From Melanopsichium pennsylvanicum (lineage: Eukaryota; Basidiomycota; Ustilaginomycetes; Ustilaginales), in contig OAPG01000012.1 of NCBI GenBank assembly GCA_900208305.1, positions 434,001-498,000 of the forward strand: DNA of 64,000 nucleotides, written 5' to 3'. The translations under genes and the position numbers were made by a program. Positions 10,088 to 20,093 of this stretch are shown piece after piece; positions within the stretch are counted from its first letter, which is position 1, and each line of letters starts with the position of its first letter. The notes under the pieces were generated by a model that did no database searches, was not told the DNA's origin, and was given only the letters and a program-made list of their open reading frames with translations.

Positions 10088-12013
10088 ATGGCTGCGTTGG
10101 GATCAGTGACAGATCTTGACAACGCTCTGTTGGCGAATCTTCCCTACGTTCACCTCAGCCCGATAAGCACAGATTCTTTGGTGCCCCGTACAATTAGAGA
10201 GATGGACCGTCACGTCGAATCTCACCGCTGCTCAGCCCATGCCTACATCGATCCCAAGAGCGCTCTTGGTGCCATCCCCTGTATTCCTTTCGGGCAAGGC
10301 ATTCTTGCCGAATCTTCCCAGACTTCTCTTGCCGAAGGAGACAGCCAGCTTGGAGGCGCCGGTGGTTTACTCTCGGGTGTAGCTCAGCAAGGCGAGCTCG
10401 CCTTTTCCTCTTGCGATGAAGATGCCGACGGTGAGCCCGACGAATCTTATCATTCGGAGCACTCCTTCTGGGCCACCAACCCTGGAGATACGAGCACGAG
10501 TACCGTCGCTACCATCGATGTCGAAAATCCTCCCATCCCTTTCGTTGGTCGAGATGGAAAGTGGGGAGGTATTTCGTCATGTATTCCTGTGACGCGCGAC
10601 GACACGCAGCACGAGCATCACGAGCATCATAATAAAGACGCCAACGAAGATTCGGAAGAATGTCACCAACATGTTGACGCGCAAAAGGTCATCGATTCGA
10701 CTTTCTTGTATAGCACTCCTTCGCAGAATACGCGTCAGAAAAGATCCGCTTCCAACGCTTCCGCTGTAGGCAGTATTCGCGGTGACACTTCTCGCTCGGC
10801 AGCCAAGGCACGGAAGGAAGCAACTGACGAAAGCTCCCCAAAGAAACTCGTTTCGAGCAAGCCCGCAGCGGATCGCACTGGAGAGAAACGGAGCGAGCGT
10901 TCAGGATCAACCAAAGCTGGCAGATCCCGCAAGACTCCGAGCTCCAACGCGCCTCAACACGACACGGTTGCAAGTAGTGAAGCTGGAAGCACATCCTATC
11001 CCACAAGCGTCTCATCTCCCGCCTCGTCTTCGGGCAGATACAAGCTGAGGAAAAAGCAATCTGTACCCAAACTTGGTTTCGCGGCCCTTCTCACTCCTTC
11101 AAGGGCTCAGCTATCCGATCAAGCCGCGAAAGCGCCGGCAGACTGGCTCGATGAAGTGGGTCGAGACCTCACTCAGAACACCATGGGCGCTCCCGAAGCC
11201 TCGCCTGGGGATGAGAAAGCATCTGTGGCCAAGGAAGAAGGGGCTGAGGTTGTGGTGGGATTGGAAGTGGAAGTCGACGAGCTCGAACTTGATCGCGCAA
11301 GGCCAGGGACGGTGCGGGATAAAGGAAGGCGTACCTTTCCTCCTCGGTGGGAGATTCGTTCTGACTTTCCCTTGCTCTATCAACGATACTATGTTTCCTC
11401 GTCGGTGAGTCCAGAGGTACTCGAGATGCTCCTTCGAGGTCTCAACTACACCAACGTCGACGATGAGTTCCATGAATTTGTGGAGCGAGCGCAAACTGTC
11501 CAGGGCAACTTCAACAAGCCTCGCTCAATCCTCGATCTGTACACTCCGCGCTTTGTCAAAGGTGTGGGCGCGCAAAAGGTCGGCATGTGTCCCGTATGCT
11601 ATGCGAACGGTAAAGTCAAGTTTTTCAAGACCAAATTTTCCGCCTACAACTATCATCTGCAAAACTTTCACGGGATTTCTGCTCTGACCGGGCTCCCCTT
11701 CACCCCTCCGACCAAGTTTCGCATCAAGAAGAGACCCAATGCCAAGCCAAAGGAGAGGAGGGAGCTGGTCCAGGGTCACTGCCATTCGTGCAAAAAGTGG
11801 ATCGATGTGCAGGGTCCAAAGGAGACCGAGGTCAAGGTGACTGAGATTTATTGGTGGAAGCATGCTCAGGCTTGTCACAAGAAAGCATCGGTACCGGATG
11901 GCGTGGGCGATTACTTTGTGGAGAATCAGTGGTTCGAGAGGGTGCAGAGCGTGCTAGTGCTGCTTGGAGGTTTGCAGGCAGAATTGGATAGGTTGTTGGC
12001 TGGCAGCAAGTGA
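10088..12013 (+). CDS. Putative transcription regulator with Rua1-type C-terminal domain
   Basis: A 641-residue, single-exon protein. Residues 1-430 are low complexity, with acidic, His-rich (EHHEHHNKD near 178) and Ser/Lys/Arg-rich stretches. Residues about 440-600 match the Rua1 C-terminal domain: Cys pair MCPVC near 500, SAYNYHLQNFHGISALTG, PFTPPTKFR, then CHSCKKW and IYWWKHAQACH, which look like paired zinc-binding sites. Rua1 of Ustilago maydis is the C2H2 regulator of the ustilagic-acid cluster; the domain is widespread in fungi, so a role in glycolipid synthesis must not be assumed. No glycolipid genes lie nearby. DNA binding is inferred from the domain. Confidence 0.8.
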   Translation: MAALGSVTDLDNALLANLPYVHLSPISTDSLVPRTIREMDRHVESHRCSAHAYIDPKSALGAIPCIPFGQGILAESSQTSLAEGDSQLGGAGGLLSGVAQQGELAFSSCDEDADGEPDESYHSEHSFWATNPGDTSTSTVATIDVENPPIPFVGRDGKWGGISSCIPVTRDDTQHEHHEHHNKDANEDSEECHQHVDAQKVIDSTFLYSTPSQNTRQKRSASNASAVGSIRGDTSRSAAKARKEATDESSPKKLVSSKPAADRTGEKRSERSGSTKAGRSRKTPSSNAPQHDTVASSEAGSTSYPTSVSSPASSSGRYKLRKKQSVPKLGFAALLTPSRAQLSDQAAKAPADWLDEVGRDLTQNTMGAPEASPGDEKASVAKEEGAEVVVGLEVEVDELELDRARPGTVRDKGRRTFPPRWEIRSDFPLLYQRYYVSSSVSPEVLEMLLRGLNYTNVDDEFHEFVERAQTVQGNFNKPRSILDLYTPRFVKGVGAQKVGMCPVCYANGKVKFFKTKFSAYNYHLQNFHGISALTGLPFTPPTKFRIKKRPNAKPKERRELVQGHCHSCKKWIDVQGPKETEVKVTEIYWWKHAQACHKKASVPDGVGDYFVENQWFERVQSVLVLLGGLQAELDRLLAGSK

Positions 12014-12314
12014 GGTGTTGACGGGGAAAAGGGGTCAAGACGATGGCGAGTAGCTGTCTCTGCGTTGTGGCTAGAATTGGGGTTCAGATTTCGGTCCATT
12101 TGATTTGCGTGGTCGAGTAAGTTTTTGTTGATCTGTTCGCAATAGAGATCGTGCCTTTTCTATCTTGCCACGCAGTGCTGTTCCAGTGGTTGACGGAAAG
12201 GGTGACTGGGTGACTGGGTGACATGACAGGATGAGCTAAGGATGAGCGTACGTACGGACATGAGAGCTGAAAAGCATGCGGATTGCCGAATAGCCGAAAT
12301 GGTGAACGAAACTC
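12014..12314. other. Short convergent intergenic spacer
   Basis: About 300 bp between two converging stop codons, so it should hold both 3' ends. A small direct repeat (gggtgact) occurs near 12200-12222. Nothing else was seen. Confidence 0.6.
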
Positions 12315-14381
12315 TCATCTGGATCGCCTCCAGGGAGCCTCTCTAACCGCACTGTACAGCCCCTGTGGACCGATTTGCTGATACGTCTGGACCCAACCTT
12401 GAATTCTACCTCTGAAACCAGCCCAAGCTACCAAACCTAAAACCACCAAGATGTACAAAGTGATAATTGTTTGATCCTTGCCACTATCTCTCTCGAAGCA
12501 TTTGGCCCATACATCGCCCTCTAATCCAGTACCCGTGTCATGATCGGTATGCTCCAACTTTGCACCTTTGCAGATGTCCAACCCTTGATCCAGACAGAAC
12601 TGGCGCGTGCACGTCGCGCAAGGTTTGGCCGGGTCCGACGTAGCGTACAACGGCACCAGCGTCGAATTGGTCTGAAAACATGTGCATTTGCACAAGTGAA
12701 GATGTCGACTGTTGGTACGCGGGCTAGGCGGCGAAATGTTGGAGCGTGGCGAAAGCGAATAGGGAAGGGAAAGGTGTTTCAGACGAGGGTTGACGATGGT
12801 ATGATTTAAAAATGGGTCGGGTGTGGCGAGTGTGGGACTGATGAACGCGACAAGGCACGTCAAGATGGTCAGAAGGGAGAGGGTGGTGGTTGAAAGGAAA
12901 GTGGTACGTCGTGGTGAACGAGAGCCAGAGCGAGGGCCAGAAGAGAGAGTCGAGCTAGTGGAGGGTGTAGAGACGGCCGTAAGCGACTCGTTTTGGTCCT
13001 CATGCTCACCATCCTCAGCAGTGATATTGGCGGCAGCAGTGACTCCGGCGGTAGCTGGGTTCTCGGCAGTTGTCGAAGCGGTTGCTGCTGCGCGTTGCTG
13101 AGCAAGCATTTGTTCAAAAGCCTGTCCGAGCTCGTTTGTCATCTCACCTCCAGTGCCGGACACTGTGGAGCCGTCATCGATGGGTTCTTGCGGAGGCTGT
13201 GGAGGTGCAGAAGTAGAGCTTGGTTGAGTACGGAGGCGTGAGAGCTCGTCAAACAGTCCTCCAATCAGGGATTGCCTTTGAACTGTGCCCTGAGCGGCAG
13301 ATGCAGCGGTGTTGGGGACAGGTGGTCCAGTTGCGTTGGTAGAATGCCGAGGAGCTTCGAACGCGGTAGTTGGTGCAGCCGGAGGAGGCTGAATGCCATT
13401 CTCTGGGACAGAAGGGCCAGAACGAGCAGCAGGCGGAAAGAAATTGTGGCCACTAGGGACTGACGTGTTTGCATGAACACCAGCAAGCTGAGCAGGCAGA
13501 CCAGAAAGCATGCTTGCAACAGCAAGCGGGAGACTTTGAAGTTGAGGTTGGAGGGCCTGTAGAACCGAGGCAACTACGTTGCTGGCGATGTTGGAAGCTG
13601 GTAGAGATTCTGGCAGCTCGTGTTGAGTTGCGGAAGGTGTAGAAGATGCCTGAGAGGCGGTCTGGGGGTGAGTTGACGGGGATGTTCGCTGTTGTGAGAG
13701 AGACGGGTTCTGCTGCAACTGGCTTGGTTGTTGAATAGATGGGGCTGGAGGCGTCGTGCCATGACGATCCTGCACGCAAGTACGGATCGTGGTGTTGAGT
13801 GCGGCTACGTCTGGAAGTATATGGTCCAGCGTTGAGGACCTTTCAGAGCTGTTTGCAGTGGTAGTCTCGGAGTATGTCGGCAATGCATTGGCGGATGCTC
13901 GAACGCCTGCACTTGAGGTGGATAAGTCGACAACGATGTCGTGGTTGACAATGACATGGATGTGGCTCGGCTCGATCGTCACTTCCCGCAGAGGAGCTCT
14001 ACTTGAAAATTGCGAAGAATATGATGATGATAGCGATTCTTCTTTGGACCTCCAGAAGAAGGCAGACAACCACTCCTGCCAATCTTGCTCGTTCTCGATG
14101 AGGACGCGTTGACCGTCGAGATTGACGGTGATTGCGCGAATCTGATCCTCCAAGATTTTCCAAGCTTGAGCGATGGGGCGGCGAAAGTTGTTGATGCCGG
14201 CTGAAGCCACCAAGGGCCAAGATACGGCTTCAAAGTTGATGAGCTTGACGAACCCTTGGTCGTTTGTGCTGAGCGAGCGTCGGATGGCTGGTAGCGCAGC
14301 AGGGGGAAGACGAACAAAGGCAGGAAACTTAATCCTGCCTTCCTCGGAGCTTGCAAAGAGGGATGATTTGCCCTGTCTCAT
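12315..14381 (-). CDS. Large protein with C-terminal Cys-rich domain between two membrane segments
   Basis: A 688-residue uninterrupted frame. Residues 1-120 form a compact, non-repetitive region (VRLPPAALPAIRRSLS, INNFRRPIAQAWKILEDQ) I do not recognise. Residues about 120-490 are Ser/Thr/Pro/Gln-rich. Then come a hydrophobic segment (about 495-518), a Cys-rich stretch (CKCTCF at 564, CATCTRQFCLDQ near 590-601, ICKGAKLE, AKCFERDS) and a second hydrophobic segment (TIITLYILVVLGLVAWAGF, about 639-656). The C-terminal 200 residues resemble an uncharacterised fungal membrane family, recalled from memory and not checked. If the first hydrophobic segment is a signal, the Cys domain would be lumenal. 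The first in-frame ATG is 14381; earlier codons lack ATG. It could be one composite protein or two genes fused in frame. Confidence 0.7.
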   Translation of the reverse strand: MRQGKSSLFASSEEGRIKFPAFVRLPPAALPAIRRSLSTNDQGFVKLINFEAVSWPLVASAGINNFRRPIAQAWKILEDQIRAITVNLDGQRVLIENEQDWQEWLSAFFWRSKEESLSSSYSSQFSSRAPLREVTIEPSHIHVIVNHDIVVDLSTSSAGVRASANALPTYSETTTANSSERSSTLDHILPDVAALNTTIRTCVQDRHGTTPPAPSIQQPSQLQQNPSLSQQRTSPSTHPQTASQASSTPSATQHELPESLPASNIASNVVASVLQALQPQLQSLPLAVASMLSGLPAQLAGVHANTSVPSGHNFFPPAARSGPSVPENGIQPPPAAPTTAFEAPRHSTNATGPPVPNTAASAAQGTVQRQSLIGGLFDELSRLRTQPSSTSAPPQPPQEPIDDGSTVSGTGGEMTNELGQAFEQMLAQQRAAATASTTAENPATAGVTAAANITAEDGEHEDQNESLTAVSTPSTSSTLSSGPRSGSRSPRRTTFLSTTTLSLLTILTCLVAFISPTLATPDPFLNHTIVNPRLKHLSLPYSLSPRSNISPPSPRTNSRHLHLCKCTCFQTNSTLVPLYATSDPAKPCATCTRQFCLDQGLDICKGAKLEHTDHDTGTGLEGDVWAKCFERDSGKDQTIITLYILVVLGLVAWAGFRGRIQGWVQTYQQIGPQGLYSAVREAPWRRSR

Positions 14382-14740
14382 TGTTGCAGACCTTGACCAC
14401 ACGTAAGCTTTGATGTTTGATGGATTGATCTGAGTGACAGGTGGAGAGAAAAGAAACCAGAATTGAGTTTTGAGAGCGCCTCAGCATTAAGGTGTTGGTG
14501 TCAGTCTGGGAGCAGCATGCACGGGAGCAGCAGCAGCGGGACCAAATCGGGGCTCAAAAATGCACCCTTACGTATTCTGAATTTGGATCAGATCTATGGC
14601 TACATCGGGCTGGTCTGTGCAATGTGTGTGAATTTCATTCGATATAGCAGAGAGATAAATTTGGGCTCATTCGCACGTGTTAGATGGCACAGATATTAGC
14701 ACAAAATTTACAGCTCGAGCCACACCTGAGTCGCTAAGTG

Positions 14741-14778
14741 CATTGCAGTACAGTGCAGTACAGTGCAGTACATTGCAG
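14741..14778. repeat. 10-bp tandem repeat, nearly four copies
   Basis: Units cattgcagta, cagtgcagta, cagtgcagta, cattgcag run head to tail. Non-coding; located about 260-300 bp upstream of the BAR-protein start. Confidence 0.9.
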
Positions 14779-14941
14779 CGCAGACTAACCAAAATGCCAA
14801 ACACGCCAGGTTTGAAAGAAACACGCCAGGTTGAAAGATACAAGCCAGCACAGACCCATACACACTATTAACCATCAAATGATTGCCTATCGCCTATTCT
14901 CCACCCTATAGTCACACTTCTCTTACCTATCACCCCGTCCG

Positions 14942-14944
<3 letters not shown>

Positions 14945-15012
<68 letters not shown>
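14945..15012. repeat. (CT)n microsatellite
   Basis: An almost pure run of about 33 CT units with one interruption (a TT at 15000-15002). It lies in the presumed 5' leader of the next gene, with the pyrimidine strand as sense. Confidence 0.95.
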
Positions 15013-15013
<1 letters not shown>

Positions 15014-15036
15014 CACCCTCTACAATCGTATCCAAA

Positions 15037-16302
15037 ATGGATCAGTGGAAGAAATTCGCAAGCAACGTCACCAGCAATGTTGGTCCTCAATTCCAGAACA
15101 TTGGCAAGACCTTTGGTAATCTCAACCAACAGGCTCGTGAACGTTTCGGTGCTGTAGACCAGGACGACATCACCGAGTTGCCTCAAGAATACAAGGACTT
15201 GGAGCGAAGGGTGGATGCCCTCAAAAACGCTCACACCGGCCTCATCAAGGTTGTCAAAGTTTACGAAAGCGAGAGCTACGACTACCCAGTAAGCAATCTG
15301 CTATCCAGTGTTACCATCCTTGCCACGAGTTGACTTGCTGTATGCAGTCATTCGAAATACTGACTAGATCGAATCCTTGACACATTGTTGACTTGCGGGC
15401 ATCATAGACTCAGCTGCAGGAATCTATCACCCAACTCTCGGCGAGCGTTGGCCACTCCGTCACCTCCTGGGCCGCATCCGCAACCCGTGGTACCAACCTC
15501 CCCAAGGTTTCCCCCACCGCCCGCCCTCAGAAGGTCAACAAAACCCTCCACCATGCTCTATCTCGCGCTGCAGCTTCCGGTGCCCTCCAACTCGGCGCAG
15601 ACCCCTCCAACCTTTCCGGCTTGCCCCACCTTGATACCGCCACTGCTCCAGGTTCCCAAGCTCCCGTCGCTAAGGACGAATCCAAGCTGGGCGAGGCACT
15701 TCAAAAGTTTGCCATCGCCGAAGATAGGCTGGGTAACGCAAGATTGACTCAGGATGACCAGATCACCCAAGGTTTCAACGTTCCCTTCAACTCGTTTGGC
15801 GCTCAGATTCAGCTTGCCATGAAGGCCAGGCAGAGCGTCACTGACGCCAGACTTCACTTGGATAGCTGGAAGCAAAGCCTCAAGAGTGCAGAGAACCAGG
15901 GTGCAAGTGCCAAGCTCGAGCAGTACAGGAACGAGGTGGAGCAGGCCGAAGACAAGTTGGTCGCTGCAACCGAAGAGGCCATCAGCTTGATGAAGCAGGT
16001 TTTGGAAAACCCAGAGCCAATCAAGAGCTTGAGTGCTTTTGTCAAGGCGTAAGTACACGACACAAGTTGAAATTGCTACGCACTGCCCTGATGCACGAAA
16101 GAGCGTTCATCACTGATCAAGTTTCTCTTTTTCTGCTTGCTCCTTGTGGATGGATGTCTTATTTTTCTTGTTTGTGCGTGGATGACATGACAGTCAAGCC
16201 GAATACCACGCCGCAGCAGCTGAACTTCTCTCAACGGTTCAGCAAGAGTTGGCACAGCTCGCAACTTCGGTCGAGAGCGATTACCGTCTCTCTCGCGGCT
16301 AA
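15037..16302 (+). CDS. GVP36: BAR-domain protein, GVP36-like
   Basis: Three exons, 15037-15288, 15408-16048 and 16194-16302, give 333 residues. Introns are 119 and 145 nt with GTAAGC...TAG and GTAAGT...CAG borders; phases 0 and 2 keep the frame. The protein begins MDQWKKFASNVTSN and contains long helical blocks (LPQEYKDLERRVDALKNAH, LGEALQKFAIAEDRLG, VPFNSFGAQIQLAMKARQSV, LEQYRNEVEQAEDKLVAATEEA) typical of the endophilin-like BAR family of yeast Gvp36, which binds curved Golgi/endosomal membranes and acts in vesicle traffic and endocytosis. Splicing replaces an early stop and supplies a typical C-terminus (AQAEYHAAAAELL). No SH3 domain is present, as in Gvp36. Confidence 0.88.
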
Positions 16303-16590
16303 AGTTTGTCGCCGCCTCGCACGGATCCAAAATATGACGAAGAGCACATGGCTTAGCAATCGAGTCTAGTCTAGTCTGGATGCTCGATTTTGACTAGAAT
16401 GCCAGGCTTTTAGTAAAGAAGCAATGTATTTGTTCTCCTTCTGTCTACATAGGTGCCCCGCGATGATGGTCGGAATCCGATTCAGAAATCTAGTTACAGC
16501 AGCATGCGCAGAAACATGCCAATGTGTGCACATCCAGCCAAGTGATTTCATGTCATCATTTTCCTCATGCTTTTGTCGAATCTGCGTGAA

Positions 16591-18165
16591 TTAGGCGGTG
16601 ATGGGGATCTCGAGTCCAGCCTCTTTCCAACTCTGCTCGACTACGCTGCGCAAACGTTGGAATGCCAGATCGACCTTGTCCAAGGGGACCTGACTGAAGC
16701 TTGTCCTAACGTACGCGCTTGTTTTTTTGGCATTGGAAGGCGGTTTGAATGCGACTCCTGGCAAAGCGAGTACACCGGCAGCTTTGGCTTTATTGGAAAT
16801 GAGGTCGAACGAGTCGCCTTCTCCTGTCATGTTGTTAGTTGAAGGGGGTAGGTTGAGACGAATCCAGAGAAACATTCCTGCTGTAGGGCGAACCCAAGTG
16901 GCCACACTTGGCGAGGCTTGGAGGATGGTTTTCGCTGCTGATTCGAAAATTTCCAAACGGCTCTGTGATATGGTTATCGATACGAGTTTTCAAAGAGGAG
17001 TCAAAAAGATGGATTAGTTTTTTTTTTTTTTGTTAGCTTCAACTGCAGATTCTGAGCACAACAGGGGATTGACTTAAGGAAAGATAAGGGGAAACTTTAC
17101 CTGATAGAACCTTGCGACATCATCTGCATGACGCAAAAACCCCTCGTATCCCCATTTTTCAACCAATGCATACACCAAAGCTTGACTTGTACCACTAGTC
17201 TGAAGATTTCGACTCGAAGTATCCAAATCGATCGCATCCAAAACCTGCTTTGGTCCCGTCACAAACCCAAGTCTCAATCCAGCACTCAAAATTTTGCTGA
17301 AAGAATCGAATCTCACTACCCTACCGGAACCACCAATTCCTGCGCCATTGTCTTGCGCTTCTAGCTGGAAATAGCTCTTTCCCCTCTTGCGCGTTACTGC
17401 ATCCGCACCTTGGGTCAAACCCTGAAACGATAAAAAGTAGTATGGATCATCTTCGAGTAAAAGCATGTTGTATTTCCTCACGATGGTCAGGATGGACCTT
17501 TTTCTGGAATCGGATGCACTTGTACCGCTTGGATTGGCTCCCGTAGGTGTAGTATAAAGAAATTTTGGAAAAGGTGCATATTTGGTATCCTCATTCTCAC
17601 CCCAATTGGCAAGCAATTCTTCTAGAGCTGTAGGTTCAACACCTTGGAAATCGGTTTTCGCTTCAAACAATTGTGCTTTGTGAGCTACCAAACTTGGAAG
17701 GATACCAGAGTATGCTGGAGATTCGAGCACAGCGCTGTCACCAGGGTTGATCAAAGCTTCAAAACATTTGGTTAAAAGATCCTGACTACCATTACCCATG
17801 CTAACCCTCCAATGCGCGTGTTGATCTGCGGATCGATTATGTACGCGAGCTTGAAATTCGGTGATCCAGTTGACAAGTTTGGGTAGACCAGAAGTGGCGG
17901 AATACTGTAGGGCAATGTCGAGATCTTCTCCTTCGATCGAGACGCTCTCGGGTTGCGAGTCTGGCGATGAGAGAGGTGGTTTGAGTTCAAGTGTGATTCG
18001 TTGAAAAGGAAAAGTGGTAGAGTTGGGTTTACCGGATAAGAGTGAGACCATTCCTGGGATCAATTCGGCTGGGAACAGGGAACGGATGGCTGAGGGCATT
18101 CGATTTTGTGCAGAATGGCTGAGAAGCGAACCGTAATCTACGCAATTTGTCTGAGAGCTTGTCAT
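16591..18165 (-). CDS. Class I PLP aminotransferase (aromatic/2-aminoadipate type, ARO8-like)
   Basis: Two exons, 17101-18165 and 16591-16962, with a 138-nt intron (GTAAAG...ACAG) give 478 residues. The fold-type I class I/II aminotransferase domain shows SMGNGSQDLLTKCFEALINPGD (cofactor-binding region, about 115-136 in part), TTPTGANPSGTSAS, LLLEDDPYYFL and PLP lysine Lys291 in SFSKILSAGLRLGF. It resembles fungal Aro8/kynurenine-aminoadipate aminotransferases acting on aromatic amino acids or 2-aminoadipate. Substrate cannot be fixed from sequence; in smuts a tryptophan aminotransferase (Tam1) of this class makes indole pigments, a possible but unproven identity. The frame extends 50 codons upstream through a further ATG near 18309, but the ATG at 18165 (MTSSQTNCVDYG) fits the family start better. 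Confidence 0.88.
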
Positions 18166-18812
18166 GGTGGTTGCTAAATTTTGTTTATGCAGAGAGTGTT
18201 TGTAGTGAACGATTGAATGAAACTTGTTTGGAGAAGAGTTGAATATAGATGGAAGGAGAACATCAAGAGTGCGGGGTGTGAAACAATTTGGCAATTTGTT
18301 TGATTCCATTACCATACACTGACCAATTCAAAGTGTGTAATTGCCGAACTGATTTCCGGTGAAGGGATGCTGTCCAAAAGTGCGTTGCAACCTTACGATT
18401 TGACTTTGCTGGACGCTGATCTAGACTTATTTCCGCCCTACGTTGCGTCCAATGATTCGGAAAGAGATTCTGATGATGCTATCAGTGTTATGATTCGTAG
18501 AGGATCACACTGTCAATCTGATTCACAATATAGTAAGATGGGGCTTGGCTTTCTTTTTGGTCAAGAAAATCGTCTTTGATTTGTGATGACGCTGTTTTGG
18601 CAGATAGGCAGGCAGACAGATAGGAAGGAAGGCAGATCGTCACTTTGAGCTACCTCAGCTGGAACTAGAAACACCAGGGCCTATCAAGCATCATGGCACA
18701 TTGTTATGACAAACCGATTCAAACAATTACACTCACTCCCACAGCAGCACCGAAAACACTTTTTGAAATTGCCCAAAATGATTCAAGATGAGTCTTTAAA
18801 AACTTTTTTCAA
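18166..18812. other. Intergenic region between aminotransferase and OTC genes
   Basis: About 650 bp, with the aminotransferase promoter on the left and the OTC 3' end on the right. A cag(a/g) repeat-like stretch (cagataggcaggcagacagataggaaggaaggcag, read in two parts) lies near 18601-18634. A 70-codon frame at 18367-18579 has no support. Confidence 0.5.
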
Positions 18813-20041
18813 TTACAACTCCCACCGACCAAACATTCGATCAAACAAGCTCATGATGGTCCATTTCCTGTTCTCGGCCTCGGGGAAAACGACCGACCTC
18901 TTCGAGTAGAATACTTGATCGTCCACCTCGTCACCCTTCCTTGGCAAGCAGTGCATGAACTTCCAATCGTCCTTGGCACCACCTTTTTTCGCCATGGCTT
19001 CAGTTACTTGGAAGCCTTCAAAGTCTTTCAATCGTTGCTCCTTTTGTGCTTCATCACCCATGCTGACCCACGTATCCGTCACAATAATGTCGGCGTCCTT
19101 GACAGCTTCCAGAGCATCGTTGGTCCAAGTGACTTGGCCCAGAGAAACGGGTGACGAACCGGAAGAGCGCAAGGCAGAGAGGCCATCTTGCATAGTTCCC
19201 CAAACCAAGTCGTCGCGTGCGTAAGAGGCGCCAGAGGGGGTCGCAACCGAGAGGTCAATTCCGAGTCGCGGATACGCCACTAGCATGTCGTTGAGGATAT
19301 TGTTGCTGTCTCCCACCCAAGCGACTTTGAGACCGGCCAGACAAGTAAGATCAGTGGGGGACGAGGTGGGGGCGTAGATTTCGAGCATGGTCTGCAAGTC
19401 TGCAAGTATTTGGGTGGGGTGGTAACGGGCGCTGAGAGCGTTGATTACAGGAACGGTCGAATGCTTGGCTAGCAGCTACACCATAACAAGCATACGTTTT
19501 GAAACATCAGATGCCTATGTTAGTGAAATGCCCAGTATCAAGAGGATAGGGCAGACTGAGGGATGGAAGCACTTACCTCAACTTCATCATGACCTCCGAC
19601 ACGAGCCATGATACCATCTACCATAGAAGAAACCACCTTTGCTGTGTCATACAAGCTCTCGTTCACCCCTAACTGAATGTCACTTGGGGCCAAGAAGAGT
19701 CCGGTTCCGCCCAATGAAGCAACACTGGTCTCTGAAGCTACGCGAGTTCTAGTGGAACGCTTGGAGAACATGATAGCAATCGACTTATTCTTGAGACTTT
19801 GGACAATGGGCGATTCTGCCGCAGCAAGCTGCTTGCGAGATGCTTCGGGATGCGCGAGCGAGGTGGCACGGAAGGCAGACTTGAACGCAACAGCCGATTC
19901 AAGCACCGAGCCGATCTGTGCAGGCGACAGGTCTGCTAGCGTCAAGAGGTGCGGGGGAGTGCGCGTAGCACTGGTAGAGGCAAAGCGACGCCCTGCAACA
20001 GCGCGCATCAGGTTTTTGGTTGCGATATGTCGTCCAGTCAT
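18813..20041 (-). CDS. ARG3: Ornithine carbamoyltransferase, mitochondrial
   Basis: Two exons, 19577-20041 and 18813-19475, with a 101-nt intron (GTAAGT...GTAG) give 375 residues. It makes citrulline from ornithine and carbamoyl phosphate in arginine synthesis. The carbamoyl-phosphate loop SKRSTRTR is at 93-100, HPTQ at 174-177, and the ornithine-side HCLPR at 330-334. The N-terminus ([23 protein letters not shown]) is basic, hydroxylated and free of acidic residues, as expected for a matrix-targeting presequence. Codon 1 is the first ATG of the frame, 20041. Immediately upstream in the leader is a run of CAT triplets on the sense strand. Length and all key motifs are normal. Confidence 0.96.
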
Positions 20042-20059
20042 GATCACGATGCTGATAAC

Positions 20060-20093
<34 letters not shown>

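Larger units (their letters stand above)
14382..15036. promoter_or_regulatory. Divergent promoter region upstream of GVP36-like gene
   Basis: About 650 bp between two diverging start codons. It holds a 10-bp tandem repeat, a doubled motif (aaacacgccaggtt near 14798-14833) and a long CT microsatellite ending 25 bp before the GVP36-like ATG. Confidence 0.55.

Noticed and set aside
18367..18579. 70-codon ATG frame upstream of the aminotransferase
   Set aside because: Short, acidic, no motif; lies in a promoter region.
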